DNA from: Ceratothoa steindachneri | Taxonomy: Eukaryota > Arthropoda > Malacostraca > Isopoda > Cymothoidae | Reading direction: 5' to 3' | Length of the DNA stretch: 64,000 bases | Assembly (NCBI GenBank): GCA_963969495.1 | Contig: OZ018330.1 | Coordinates: 72,875,954 to 72,939,953, forward strand | Shown here: positions 44,652-56,245 of the stretch, one piece after another | Numbering within the stretch: position 1 is the stretch's first letter | Layout of the letters: each line of letters begins with the position of its first letter | The notes under the pieces: generated by a model | What the model was told of the DNA's origin: nothing | Database searches by the model: none | The model's input: the letters and a program-made list of their open reading frames with translations, nothing else | Made by a program: the position numbers and the translations under genes

Positions 44652-47600
44652 ATGAATATGCCCCGAATTATACATTGGAATTTACAAGGAATCTTCCCTA
44701 AATGGGAAGAACTCAAAATACTGCTACACGATTACAACCCCCTTGTTGTATATCATTGCAAGAAACACAATTGGGTAATCATCAATTACCCAATATCCCC
44801 AACATGTGTGATACTTTAAAAACCCACCAGAACCCATACATGGTTCAGCTATTTTTGTCCACAAACACCGTTTTCACTTAGTAATCCCATTGAGAACAGA
44901 TCTTCACAAGCAGTAGCGATCCGTGTGTACATCAACCGTTTATACAAAGTCTGCTCACTGTACCTCCCTCCTAGTGAAGGAGTAGTTGCCTCAGATCTGG
45001 CTAACAAATTAGCCAATCTCATCACCCAACTCCCAACCCCATTCCTACTGGTTGGAGACCTTAACGCAAGGCATCAACTTTGGGGAGACTATGATAACAA
45101 CCCCAAGGGAAACATGATCGTGAAATGTATAGAGACCATGGATGTGTCATTTTTTAATGATGGCACTTCAACATCTTTTCCATTTCCAGACTAACAGCTC
45201 TACCAGTGTAGATCTATCACTTTGCTCATCAGACTGTAGAGCAGATTACAGCTGGCCGGTGGATCCTGACCTGAGAGGAAGCGATCACTACCCAGTGGTA
45301 CTGATCTCATGCTTGACTGGCCCTCCCCCTCCCACCGAGTAATAGGTAGAACACTAAGAATGCCAACTGGCCAAAATTTAAACACCTCTCCCATCATTCT
45401 GGACACTTCCCTTAGGGTGACATTGACATGATCTTGGAGAACTTCCATGACCATGTCAACCAGGTGGCAAATTCATATATGCCCCTCTCCAAAGTTGCTT
45501 CCCACAAGACCCATCTCCCTTTTTGGTCTGAGGAATGCAGCAAAGCAGTGCAGAATGCTAACGAGCTTGTCGTCGCTACCATCGGAACCCTACTACCAAT
45601 AAGTATGCCTGTAACTGAGCCAGGGCACAACAAGTTTCTTCTCTGCCCCCAATATAGTTGAAGCAGGTGAGCTTTTGGGAAACATTGAAAATTTCAAATG
45701 TCCTGGCAAAGACATTTACTGACATCTCTAGCCCCAACAATTACCCTTTAGAATTCCAACGTGTCAGGAAAATGCAAGAGCAGTGCATACTGAACTTCAT
45801 GAATCCTTGTATGGATAATGAACCATATAACAAGCTCTTTTCCATCAATGAACTTGAAAGTGCTCTTAAGAAATGTGGATCTACCGCACCTGGCCCTGAT
45901 GGTATCTCTTATGATATGATCAGGAATGCATTCAACACTCATATCACACCTTCTTGATATATTTAACTATATCTGGATTGAAGGCTATATCTCTTCCTAT
46001 TGGAGGGAAGCAATTATACTTCCCTTTCGTAAACCGGGAAAGGATGGAACACTTCCGACCCACTATCGCCCAATTGCCCTTACTTGCTCCCCATGCAAGC
46101 TTTTCAAAAGAATGGTGAATACCAGGCTGGTATGGTTTCTGGAGAGAAATAACCTTATTTCTCGCTCACAAGCAGGTTTTAGGAAAAAGCAATGCACCAC
46201 AGACCTGCTGGTCAGGATGGAGGATTGCATCCGACAAGCTTTCTCAAAAAGACAGCACTCGAGGCTGTATTTTTTGACATAGAAAAAGCCTATGATACCA
46301 CTTGGAGGTGTGGTATCTTGAAGCAACTGAATGACTGGGGTATCAAGCGTCACCTCCTCAGATTAATACAACAATTTCTTGCTAGACCCACATTCCAAGT
46401 GAGAGTCGGAAATGTCATTGTCGGAGGCAGTTGACCAGATAGAGGGCGTACCACAGGAAAGCATTTTGAGCGTCATATGCTTCTTGGTGGCCATCAACAG
46501 TATCATTACTGACCTTCCAGTAGAGACAATATCAACTCTCTATGTGGATGACTTGGTAATTGTCTCAACATCACCTCGGCTGCCCTTTGTCACTCAAAAA
46601 TTGCAACACACCATTAATATCATTGCCAAGAATGCCACCGCAAAAGGCTTCCAACTATCATCCTCAAAAAAAAGGCAGTTCACTTCTACAACTTCAGGCG
46701 AGTTGAGTGGGAACACCCAACCCTATTTCTATATGACTCCCCATCTCATTTGAGCCCACTTCAAATTTCTAGGGGTTATCTTTGACTCAAAGCTCTCTTG
46801 GGTCCCCCATATAACTGCTTTGAAAAAATCCTGCCTGAAGAGAATGGACATTTTAAAACTCTTGTATACAGCCTTGATCCAGTCTAAGCGGGACTACAGG
46901 TCACAGGTGTACTCTTCAGCATCACCCTCAAAAACCTGGATAAACTCAATTGCATCAGGAACCAGGGCGTGCATTTAGCTTTGGGAGCATTCGAGTCCTC
47001 CCCAATACCTAGTCTTTATGCAGAGAGTGGGGTTCTCCCACTACCCTTTCACCGCCTTAACCTTAACCTGCAGTACCTCTTCAGACCAACAACTTCCCCA
47101 ATCACCTGTATATGAGTGCACCTACAATATTCACTGGGTAGCAGCATATGACAGGTTCCCTTCACTGACTCGCCCATTTGCCCTGCACATGACTGAAGAC
47201 ACGGGTTAACTGAGGGAACTATCAGTAATCCCATATCAGATCCCAAAAGTAACCCCATGGCTATTAGCACCAGTGAGGGTCTGCAAGGTGTTGGCAGAGG
47301 AACCGAAGACCAAGTTCCTACCTTCCATTCTACAATGCCTCTTCCATGAAGATACTGTGCACGACAAACCAAGCACCTTTATATACACAGACGGATCGAA
47401 ATCGCCTGACGGGGTAGGAGCCTCTGCTATCCTCCCCTTCCCTCATGTGTGTGTGTGCCTGCCTAGTGCAGCCTCTATCATGACGGCTGAGCTTGTCACG
47501 ATACTGGCTGCACTGTATACCATAGCTTCTTCACCCTCAGGATCATATATGATATTCTCCGATTCCCTCAGCTCTTTAGAAGCCTTAGCCAATCCATTCC

Positions 47601-48206
47601 CAGATCACCCATTGGTATCAAAGATACAGAAGTAGCTTTTTTATGTCCTCGCTCCACAAAATCTTATTTGCTGGGTACCTAGCCACATAGGTATAAAAGG
47701 GAATGAGAGAGCAGACACTGTTGCCAAGACAGCAGCATCTCTAGGAAACACCACCCCTGCCCCTCTTCCTTTCCAAGATACTGTGCCACATATCCATGAA
47801 TATGTGGTCAACAAGTAGCAGAGGAAATGGGATGAACTCCCCAACCAAACTGCATACCATCAAGCAGTCATTTTGCCCTTGGCCACCCACTACTAGAACC
47901 CGTACTCAGGATGTTATCCTATGCCGGCGGAGAATTGGGCATTGTTGCCTAACACATGGCTTTCTAATGGAAAGCCTTCAACAGCCTCCAATGTGCACTC
48001 ACTGTGGAGTACCAATGTCTGTACTCCACCTATTCACCGAATGCACATGCTTACAAACCCTAAGGCAAAGACTTTTCCCTTTTATTTGCCAAGGGATGCA
48101 TTCTCAGCAGGCTCTGCGAAGTATCCTTTCTGAGGATGAGAACACCTTTAATATGAACAAAGTGCTAAAATTTCTATCAGAAGTGAATCTACTAAAGGAA
48201 ATTTAG
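44652..48206 (+). pseudogene. I-B ORF2 (endonuclease-RT-RNase H), broken
   Basis: The endonuclease starts MPRIIHWNLQGIFPKWEEL (44652); further motifs are VCSLYLPPSEG, LLVGDLNARHQLWGDYDN, VDLSLCSSD and DLRGSDHYPV (to about 45310). The linker with LPFWSEECSKAV follows. RT has STAPGPDGISYDMIRN, FRKPGKDGTLPTHYRPIAL, VFFDIEKAYDTTWR, GVPQESILSV and STLYVDDLVIV (45840-46570). RNase H has FIYTDGSKSPDG, MTAELVTIL, IFSDSLSSLEAL and CWVPSHIGIKGNERADTVA (47370-47730), all four acidic residues kept. The end (CRRRIGHCCLTHGFL, CTHCGVP, HLFTEC) stops at 48206. Stops and frameshifts occur every few hundred bases. Confidence 0.85.
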
Positions 48207-48488
48207 TATTTTATAATTGTTAGAATGAGATAGACAGGTCTTCTTACTTTATTTTGATTTTACTATATTTTAGAGACATTTATTTTTTGATGATCTTACT
48301 CCCTTTTATTTTCTACGGTTTTTCTCACTTTTATCCTAGATTTGTAACCATAGTCTGTTTTCTAACGAATATTTTGAAATTTTAACAAACCCTTTTTGAA
48401 AATGGTTAAGAGTTTGTCCACTTGGACCTAAGCAGCATACGCCTTCATTCCCTAGCAGTTTCTTCCACTGGGGACAGTGCTGTTCTTT

Positions 48489-48678
48489 CTACTTTTTGTT
48501 GTCTGCGCTGAGGTATTTCAACATTATTGTTGTTATTTGGCAGTATTTCTTCCTCCACCTTATCCCACGTCTTTCTCCCTAGCCTACTTTTTGTTGTCTG
48601 CGCTGAGGTATTTCAACATTATTGTTGTTATTTGGCAGTATTTCTTCCTCCACCTTATCCCACGTCTTTCTCCCTAGC
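48489..48678. repeat. 95-bp tandem duplication
   Basis: Two identical adjacent units (48489-48583 and 48584-48678), each starting ctactttttgttgtctgcgc. They lie between I-B and the CR1-B fragment. The stretch 48680-48950 holds nothing I recognise. Confidence 0.95.
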
Positions 48679-48959
48679 CTCTGGATATCCATATTAATTA
48701 GCTTGAGTCGCACTCTTTCGTATAGGACTGTCTGCCTAATACGATCGATCTATTGCACCGTCAATGAGAAGTGTGGCTTTATTCTGCACCTTCTGAATCA
48801 TCCTGTGAGAGGTACTACTTGCCATCTGCGTGACACTGCTGGGTACACCAGGACGGAGCGTAGCAAGGCAGTGTAGTTCCTTTTTGTTCAGCACAGACTT
48901 TTAGGAAGACTTTTACCTCGGGTAGTGTTCGCCATCTACGAGGATATCTACTTTCAGGC

Positions 48960-49515
48960 AGTTCATTGGAATTACCTGGAGTTTCTGGTAGGCCATTAGG
49001 AACAAAAGTAGAAAACCATTATGGTGGAATCAGGAGATAGCTAGAAAAATTTCAAAGAAGAAAAGGGCATACAAAAAATTACAGATAGAAAATAATATTC
49101 AAAATTTAAGTGATTATAGAATGGCTAGGAATGAGTTAAATAAGATTATAAAGAAGAACAAAAGGGTGTCAGAAATTAAATTAGCTCAGGATAGCAACAA
49201 AGATCCTAGAAAGTTCTTTAGTTACTATAAAATTAATAATAAGTCTGGCAGAGTTAAAATAGGGCCTATCAAATATGAAGGGGTTGTGAGAGAAACTGAT
49301 GAGGAAATAGTTGAGGTACTAAATGATCATTTTGCATCAGTATTTACAAAGGAGAAACTAAATAGGCTTATGTATAGTACTCATGGGTCCGGAAAAGAGG
49401 TGTTTACTACCATTAGTGTGGATCGGAGGACGATAAAAGAACTAATAGGTGAGTTAGATGCTACCAAGGCCTCCGGCCTTGATAATATTCATTCTAGGAT
49501 ACTTAAAGAAGGGGT
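48960..49515 (+). pseudogene. CR1-B fragment on the plus strand (linker and RT start)
   Basis: Begins near AIRNKSRKPLWWNQEIARK, almost the same as the minus-strand CR1-B at about 54050 (KPLWWNQEIARK). It continues through DSNKDPRKFFSYYKINN and EVLNDHFASVF to LDATKASGLDNIHSRILKE, the RT entry motif. The frame is open for about 180 codons until I-A copy 12 interrupts it at 49517. It belongs to a CR1-group ORF2; the remainder is not found on the other side of the I-A insertion. Confidence 0.8.
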
Positions 49516-49516
49516 A

Positions 49517-51265
49517 TTTTTTTTTTTAAGAGCTCATCTGGCGACTGCCTACTTGGGCATTAGTCGCCGTATTAAAACTGGCCTAGTTCTAGGCTACTTT
49601 AAAATAAAATTAAAGAGATAAAAAAAAACAACAACACCCCAAAAGGGGGAAAGGAAGCAAGCTGGTGCGTCGGGGAGAGGTCCCCCCGGCGCAAGAGCGT
49701 GCAACTAAAGGGAAAAAAACCAACAAAAAACAAAACAAAAAAAAAACATGCAAAAAAACAAACAAACCTTGCTTAAATAATAGGGAGAAGGCCGGCCTCC
49801 CCCAAGAAGTCAACAAGTCCACAAGTCAATGTGCACGAATCTGTCCCGAGCACAATGGACAGGCGGTAGCGACCCCGCCCATCCCGGTACTGGGACAGGT
49901 ATCGTGCGCGAAGATCACCCAGACTGGGACATTCGACAAGAATATGCCGAACAGTCTGGGGGACGAAGCAGTCGTTGCAATAGGGCGCAGGCGAGCGCTC
50001 CATCAAGTAGCGATGCGTCACACGAGTGTCCGATTCGAAGACGACAGAAAGCAACCTGAAGCCGCCGCGGTATTGGGGGATAGGTCCATGGGAACAGTCG
50101 CGGCGCAATGGCACGCAACTTTAAGTTCCCTTCGACCGTCTCCCATCTTCTTTGCCAAGCAGTCCGAAGAGCTGCCCGTATTCCTGCCATGTAGTCGGTG
50201 TGAGCAAGAGCGAAACGCTGGTCCGGTCGCAGAGTCCTCGCGGACTCTTTGGCGCCCTCATTCCCCGCAATTCCTACATGTCCAGGAACCCAGCAGAAGA
50301 TAATCTCGACATCTGCCCGGCTCGCCAAAACCATGGCGTCACGGATATCGCGAACCAGGGGATGCGGAGATTCCAATGCCCCGAGAGCACTCAGGGCGCT
50401 TTGTGAGTCGCTATAGATCACAATCCGGTCTCCGAACCGGGCACGTCGCGTAATCTCCCGTACCGAGTGGTGTATTGCCACCAGCTCGGCCGTGAAGACA
50501 GAGGCAGCGCCTGGTAGAGCCCCGCTGACTTCAAACAGAGGGGATACGGCGTGGAAGCCCACCCCCTCTTCGGACTTGGAGCCATCCGTATACACTGGCA
50601 CGGTTCCAGCGTGACACGATGTGTGCTCCAAAAAGGTCGAACGCAATACTCCCGGCGCAGTACAAGCTTTGGGAGCAGAGGCGTGGCGACAAAGAGCCAA
50701 ATGTGGTACCCTCCAGGGTGGCGTCCTGGGCAAAACCAGGGGCGCCACCGGCCCGAGAGCGATATCTACCTCTCGAAGGAGTTTCCTGGCCCTAAACCCA
50801 AAAGGCTTAGGGTATGACTGGCGTCTCTCGACGGCATAGGCACCATCGAGATCAGCTGCGGATGCAGTGAGAGCTGTTGGCGACTGAGGGAGGCGCCGGG
50901 CTCGCGCGTACAGTCGAGTGATACACTGCACGCGGCGCAGAGCGAGTGGCATCTCCCCAGCATCGACCAACAGGCTCTCAATGGGGGAAGTGCGGAAGGC
51001 ACCGGTCGCAAGGCGAAGGCCGGTGTGGTGGATCGAATCCACCTTCCGCAATAAACGCTCGGCTGCGGATGCATAAAACTCGTATCCGTAGTCGAGCTTA
51101 GAACGAACAAAGGATAGATAAAAAAGTAAGGCAGTAGCCCTATCAGCGCGGGTACAAGAGACCCTAAGGCTGCGAATATGAGCCTCCCAGGTGAGGCGTC
51201 GGTCGAATACAAGACCAAGGAAATGGTGCGACTCAACCACATCCAGGCGCACCCCATTAAGAAAC
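49517..51265 (-). mobile_element. I-A copy 12, 5'-truncated (3' UTR to RT thumb)
   Basis: T11 (49517-49527), perfect 3' hairpins (ggcgactgcc...agtcgcc and gcctagttctaggc), 3' UTR, then the ORF2 C-terminal half. It is inserted into the plus-strand CR1-B fragment. At 51265, after caccccattaagaaac, it joins a second I-A fragment (copy 13). No target-site duplication was found at the far side. Confidence 0.85.
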
Positions 51266-51306
51266 TGGTGCCAGCGTGACACGAAGTGTTCACCCAAAAG
51301 GTCCAC
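49773..51306 (-). pseudogene. I-A ORF2 C-terminal half, copy 12 (most open copy)
   Basis: One frame is open for 463 codons (51306-49915): RT thumb (NGVRLDVVESHHFLGLVFD, RLTWEAHIRSL), connector, and RNase H with VYTDGSKSEEG, FTAELVAIHHS, IYSDSQSALSALG and CWVPGHVGIAGNEGAKES. A 2-bp loss at about 50028 (cgagtgtccg where other copies have cgagtgtgtccg) then shifts the frame. The remaining C-terminus (HRYLMERSPAPYCNDC, HILVECPSLGD) is in the next frame to the stop at 49773. The fourth RNase H catalytic Asp position is Lys. No RT palm is present, so it is not functional. Confidence 0.85.
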
Positions 51307-51785
51307 CGCAATACTCCCGGCGCTGTAAAGCTTTGAGAGCAGAAACGTGGCGACAAATAGTAAAAGGTGGTACCCTCCAGGGTAGTCTCCGGGACAGAAC
51401 TAGGTGCGCCACAGGTCCGAGAGCTATACCTAGCTCTGAGTTTCCTAACCCTACACCCAAAGGGCTTAGGGTATGACTGGCGTCTCTCGACGGCATATGC
51501 ACCGTCAAGATCAGCTGGGGATGAGGTGAAAGCTTTTGGCGACTGAGGGAGTCGTCGGGCTCGCGCATACTGTTCACGGCGCAGTGCGAGTAGCATCTTC
51601 CCAGCATCGACATGTAGGCAGGCTCTCAATGAGGGAAGAGCGAAAAGCAGCGGTCACCAGGCGAAGGCCGGTGTGGTGGATCGAATCCACCTTCCGCAAT
51701 ACACGCTCGACTGCGGCTGCATAAAACTCGCATCCGTAGTAGAGCTTCGAACGAACAAAGGATCGATGAAAAAGGCAGTAGTATA
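51266..51785 (-). mobile_element. I-A copy 13, diverged fragment
   Basis: About 520 bp that repeats the RNase H-start/RT-thumb region a second time in the same orientation (gtgccagcgtgacacg, gtaccctccaggg, cttagggtatgactggcgtctctcgacg, gtggatcgaatccaccttccgc). It is more diverged than copy 12. It ends at about 51785 in AT-rich sequence. Confidence 0.75.
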
Positions 51786-52214
51786 TAAAGAAAAAGTTGT
51801 CACTTTTTTCACCGATCATTTTATATAAATTTGTAATAGAAAAACGGTGGTCAGCGGCAATTATATCGTAATTTGAACCAGTTCTATCTTTCGCTTTGAG
51901 GCTATTATAAATTTTATGACTTTTTATCATCTTTTACATTCCTGAAGCAGTAGAAAAGATTTTATTTAAATTATATATAGCATGCAAAAAACAAATGATA
52001 TTCTGCTAATTTGTTTGACCAACCTAAATGAGCATCATTTAGTCGATCCACGCTGATAGCCTTGACAGTCATAAGAGCATTATAAGCGACTATAATAGTT
52101 GAGCTTTACCTAATGATTTGAAAATTTACTAAAGATCCGCATCGGCCAAAATGTGTCATCTGCACATCACTCAGTACTTCCAACTCAAATAACTTGCTAA
52201 AATCCAACGTATCC
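51786..52214. other. Unassigned AT-rich sequence
   Basis: No gene or repeat recognised between the I-A and CR1-B blocks. Confidence 0.4.
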
Positions 52215-54650
52215 ATTCAAGAACATATTTAAAAAAAAATTAAAATTATATCTCCCCTCGCACACCTTTCAAATGAGAACATATTTACTTATTTAGTACC
52301 CTCATATTCAAGGTGCTTCAGGAGGGAAGGCATTTTTGTTGTCCTCCTTTGTACTGCCTCTAGTAGGTTGATATGTCTTAAAGTGTGGCGAACTTGCATG
52401 TATACAGTACTCTAAATGTGGCCTGACATGCAAGTTGTAGAGTTTAAGTATAACTTCCTTACTCTTGTAGCCAAGATTCCTCTTAATGTATCCTAGCACC
52501 CTGTTTACTCTATTTTTTGCCTCAATACAATGATTTGAAAACTTCAGCGAACTATCTACTACTACGCCTAAGTCCTTCTCATCCTCAACTGAATTCAGCC
52601 AATGCCCATCCATTTTTCATAGCAAAATTCCCTATTATCCCCTCCCATGTTAAGAACTTTGCATTTTTTTAAGGTTAAAAGTCATCTGCCACTTCTGAGC
52701 CCAAGCTAATAACTTATTTAAGTCACTGCCCTTTAAAGCTACCCTTAACCTCTTTGACTAGAGCTACCAATTTAGTGTCATCAGCAAAAATTGACACTGC
52801 TATTTACAGTCTCCCCAAGATCATTTATATAAATTATGAATAATAGAACTGATTCCTGAGGTACGCCACTGATAAAGTCCCTCCACTGTGACCTCACTCC
52901 ATTCAGTACAACTTATGTTCAAAAATAAAAAATTTACCACGCATCCCATGGATTTTTAATTTGTGAACTAGTCTCCTATGTGGAACCTTATCAAATGCTT
53001 TGCTAAAATCTAAGTAAATTGCATCAACATTCTCTCCCTTATCTAATTGTTAGGTACATAATCCATAAAATCCAAGCAATTTGTCAAACACGATCCCTCA
53101 TAAGAACATAAGAAAAGAAGGAGACTGCAAAAGACCATTCATGGCTTACACTTGGCAGCTCCTGTTCCAGTCAACACACAAAAGATTTCTTACCAGAGAA
53201 AAGTCATCAACATTGTCACCCTTTACAGGAGTTCGTCAGATCTAATCTACAATATACATAAAATGCATCCAGAGGATTATGTCCATTCATGCAACCGCAA
53301 AATAATCTCCCCACTCCTTAGAAAAATATATACATATGTACATAAAAAAGTCAGTCCCATCTAGCAGCTTCATTCATATATTTATCTAATCTATTCTTAA
53401 AACTACCCAGAGAGGAGGCTTCTATCACATGTCTAGTGAGCCTATTCCATTCATCTACCACACGATTTGTAAACCAATTCCTCCCAATCTCCTTCCTAAA
53501 CCTATACTTATCAAGCTTAAACCCATTGCTACGTGTCCTGTCATGTTCACTAAGTATAAGAACCTTACCCAGATCCCCTTTATTATATCCTTTTACCCAT
53601 TTGAAGACTTCAATCAATCCCATGCTGAGTAGTGAGCATCATTTATTAATCTAGCACTCTAGATGGTCAGAAATTCCCTTCTTAACTTTTCTTAAGAATT
53701 TTACAAACTATAGAAGATAACTTACCGGTCTAAAGTTATTCAGGTTCTCTTTACTTCCCTTTTTAAAAAGGGCATTACATTTGCTAATTTCAATCATTAG
53801 GTATTTCTCCAAACTCTATTGATTTAGTATACATCTTCTCACGAGCTACACCTTTGAGTAACCTCGAATAAATGTCTGGGCCAGATGCGCACTTTTACTC
53901 TTCTTAATAATCTTTGTTTAGCTTATTTCTGCTGGACCTATAATAATATAAATTGTCAAAAGTACTTTCTCTCTGTAATCTATGGTATGCCCCTTTCTTC
54001 TCAGAAACTTTTCTAGCTATCTCCTGATTCCACCACAATGGCTTCCTAAATTTCTTTCTAATAGCCTTCATTGGAATACACTGACCCTGGACTATGTTTA
54101 GTCTAGTCTTAAAAGTGTCGCACATCTCAAGTATTTTTATTCCCAAGTTAAAACAAACCATCTGATGATCATCATTTCCCAATGCTTCCGCGACAGTCAA
54201 TTCCTGAACCAAGTGATCATCTTTTGAAAGAAGAGATCTAATACATTGGCACCCCTTGTTGGCTTATTAAAAATTGAGTCAAAAGATTATCCTCAAAGCA
54301 TTCTATAAACTTACAACTTGTTCTATCCCTTCTTATATTTTCGCAGTCCACATAATTTAAATTAAAGTCACCAAGAGTAACTTTATCTACTTCACATCCT
54401 TTACTTATTTCCCTGATCATTAACTCAATACAATCAAACTGTTCAGGTGGTCTGTAAAATGCTCCCAAGTGTATGATATTGTTTTTACTGACCCTAATAT
54501 CTATCCATATTAACTTAACTTGTCCTTGCTTTATTTATCTAGATTTTAAGAAATGTTATTTCTGATATAAATAATCAAACACTACCACCAGTACTATAAG
54601 TCCCTTCCATTTGCTCCCACTCAACTTCCTATTTAAATATCTAATGGAGA
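52215..54650 (-). pseudogene. CR1-B ORF2 (endonuclease and RT), broken
   Basis: Endonuclease motifs are LGAFYRPPEQFD and VTLGDFNLNYVD (54468-54300). The linker has RKPLWWNQEIARKVSEKK (about 54060). RT fingers and QHG lie at about 53900-53625. After the nested insertion come DKGENVDAIYLDFSKAFDK (about 53030), FADDTKL (about 52780), DEKDLGVVVDSSLKFSNHC (52600-52520), RVLGYIKRNLGYKSKEV and RPHLEYCIHASSPHF. Numerous stops in the 52620-53060 part show age. No active copy is present. Confidence 0.8.
53098..53616 (-). mobile_element. CR1-B 3' fragment inserted into CR1-B (with 5-bp ATCCC repeat)
   Basis: A 519-bp 5'-truncated copy holding the ORF2 C-terminus (LIEVFKWVKGYNKGD, TRSNGFKLDKYRFRKEIG, WFTNRVVDEWNRL, SLGSFKNRLDKYM) and a 3' UTR ending in ttatgttcttatg. 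It splits the RT of the older copy exactly between QHG and the following Cys-Leu-Thr-Asn-type block. ATCCC flanks it (53093-53097 and 53617-53621), a possible short target duplication. Confidence 0.8.
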
Positions 54651-54927
54651 GTTACCCATCACAAGCACCTCAATCATCCTCCTAGTCCCCCTAGGCCTAC
54701 CTAGCATCACCCTCCATCCTGTTCTCATTCAAACCACCACTTATTCCACTTTCTGCCACAACCACATCAGACAAATCACTTTCAACCTCTTCCTCTCGTA
54801 GGGCATCGAATCTGTTGGTCAACCAACAGGTTCAATGTCCCTCTTACTCACACACCTAACCTGTCCTAACCTAGCCATTCATCTTCACTTACATCAGTCA
54901 CTTCTTTCTCTCCAGTCCCTAGTCTAG

Positions 54928-55441
54928 ACATAAGAACATAAGAAAAGAAGGAGACTGCAAAAGACCATTCATGGCCTACACTTGGCAGCTCCTGTTCCAT
55001 TCAACACACAAAAGATTTCTTACCAGAGAAAAGTCATCAACATTGTCACCCTTAACAGGAGTTCGTCAGATCTAATCTACAATATACATAAAATGCATCC
55101 AGAGGATTATGTCCATTCATGCAACCGCAAAATATAATCTTCCCACTCCTTAGAAAAATATATACATATGTACATAAAAAAAATTCAGTCCCATCTAGCA
55201 GCTTCATCCATATATTTATCTAATCTATTCTTAAAACTACCCAGAGAGGAGGCTTCTATCACATGCCTAGTGAGCCTATTCCATTCATCTACCACACGAT
55301 TTGTAAACCAATTCCTCCCAATCTCCTTCCTAAACCTATACTTATCAAGCTTAAACCCATTGCTACGTGTCCTGTCATGTTCACTAAGTATAAGAACCTT
55401 ACCCAGATCCCCTTTATTATATCCTTTTACCCATTTGAAGA
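54928..55441 (-). mobile_element. Second CR1-B 3' fragment, inserted in CR1-B ORF1
   Basis: Nearly identical to 53098-53610 over about 510 bp, same orientation. It interrupts the ORF1 reading between RRVEDR and LGTGEKEVTDV. It is truncated at almost the same point as the first fragment (VFKWVKGY). The C-terminal WFTNRVVDEWNRL and the tail cataagaacataagaa are intact. No clear target-site duplication beyond 3-4 bp. Confidence 0.8.
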
Positions 55442-55940
55442 CCTATCTTCCACCCTCCTGGTCCCAGCCACATTCTTAATAAGCACACTCGCATCCTTTC
55501 TCACTTCTTCTCTTGCATTCATCACGCAACCGACTCACCTCCTCTACCAAAGCCACATTAGCAGAGTCGCATAACACAGGGCATTCAAGAAACATTTGCT
55601 CTTGTTTCAACACCACAAAACTCACAAACTACATACACACGTTTACATCAAAGGGTATACTCACTTCAACCAGAGCAACGGCCATACTGAGAAAACTTTT
55701 CAAAACATTTAATTAAGCAATCAAGAAAAGTGTAAACATAAAGGGGGAGAAAATTAGGCCGCTCTTAAACGTAAACAAAGGGGAGCTATTTCACATTAAT
55801 TTAAAATATAATTAAAAATTCCTTTACTATTTTGTCTAACAAGTTACTATTACACCAAAAAATGCAATCAAACAACTTCACTAAATAGAGCGCTAGCTCG
55901 CTGAGAACACGTCCGATCGCTAGCACGGGAATTTTCTTCT

Positions 55941-56152
55941 AAAGACTGCGCCTACCACAAGCAGTAGTAGTACTAAAAACCTCGTCTACCACAAGCACTA
56001 GTAGGTCCTAACGACCACGCGCCTCCCACAAGCAGTAGTAGGTACTAAAGACTACGCGCCTACCACAAGCAGTAGTAGGTACTAAAGACCAAGCGCCTAA
56101 TACAATCAGTAGGTAATAATAAAGACCGAGACTACCAGCACAAGCAGTAGGG
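55941..56152. repeat. Minisatellite, six units of 34-37 bp
   Basis: Imperfect head-to-tail units of the form aaagac..cgcctaccacaagc followed by agtagtaggtact. The units differ by substitutions and small indels. A degenerate related stretch (cgactaccaacaacagtag, cttccacaagcattagta) reappears at about 58155-58220. The units are adjacent without spacers, so this is not a CRISPR array. Confidence 0.85.
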
Positions 56153-56207
56153 GTTAAATTTCTAAAAATTATGTTATGATGAAAAATGGATTGGCCGCCA
56201 TCTTAGA

Positions 56208-56245
56208 TTTTTTTTTCTAAGGGGCTATCTGGCGACTGCCCACTA
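56208..56245 (-). mobile_element. I-A copy 14: 38-bp micro-insertion with perfect 13-bp TSD
   Basis: T9, then ctaaggggctatctgg and cgactgcccacta, the last bases of the I-A 3' end plus its poly-A (read on the minus strand). It is flanked by ccgccatcttaga at 56195-56207 and 56246-56258. The insertion retains only the terminal bases of the element, including half of the 3' stem-loop. Confidence 0.93.

Larger units (their letters stand above)
43287..48430 (+). mobile_element. I-B retrotransposon, nearly complete but decayed
   Basis: A plus-strand I-superfamily element distinct from I-A, with ORF1 (43290-about 44540), ORF2 (44652-48206) and an AT-rich 3' region to about 48430. The order gag-knuckles, endonuclease, RT, RNase H, Cys/His end is the same as in I-A, but proteins are only distantly similar and the composition is more AT-rich. 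The 5' side is defined by the I-A copy 11 insertion; nothing beyond it on the left matches. Confidence 0.8.
52215..55740 (-). mobile_element. CR1-B retrotransposon (older copy), interrupted by two insertions of its own family
   Basis: Minus-strand CR1-group LINE. ORF1 starts at about 55685 (MAVALVEVSIPFDV) and continues with ECPVLCDSANVALVEEVSRL, a coiled-coil start. The endonuclease (about 54650-54240), linker (54212-53904) and RT follow. RT is cut at QHG by an insertion at 53098-53616 and resumes on the other side (LLGF, then VDAIYLDFSKAFDKVPH at about 53000). It fades out near 52215 after the RGDIILIF equivalent of RGDLIEVF. ORF1 is short and the SGNH region is missing. A second insertion (54928-55441) splits ORF1. 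Confidence 0.8.

Noticed and set aside
55941..56152. CRISPR-like direct repeats
   Set aside because: The units are contiguous and imperfect, with no unique spacers, in a eukaryotic context; this is a minisatellite.
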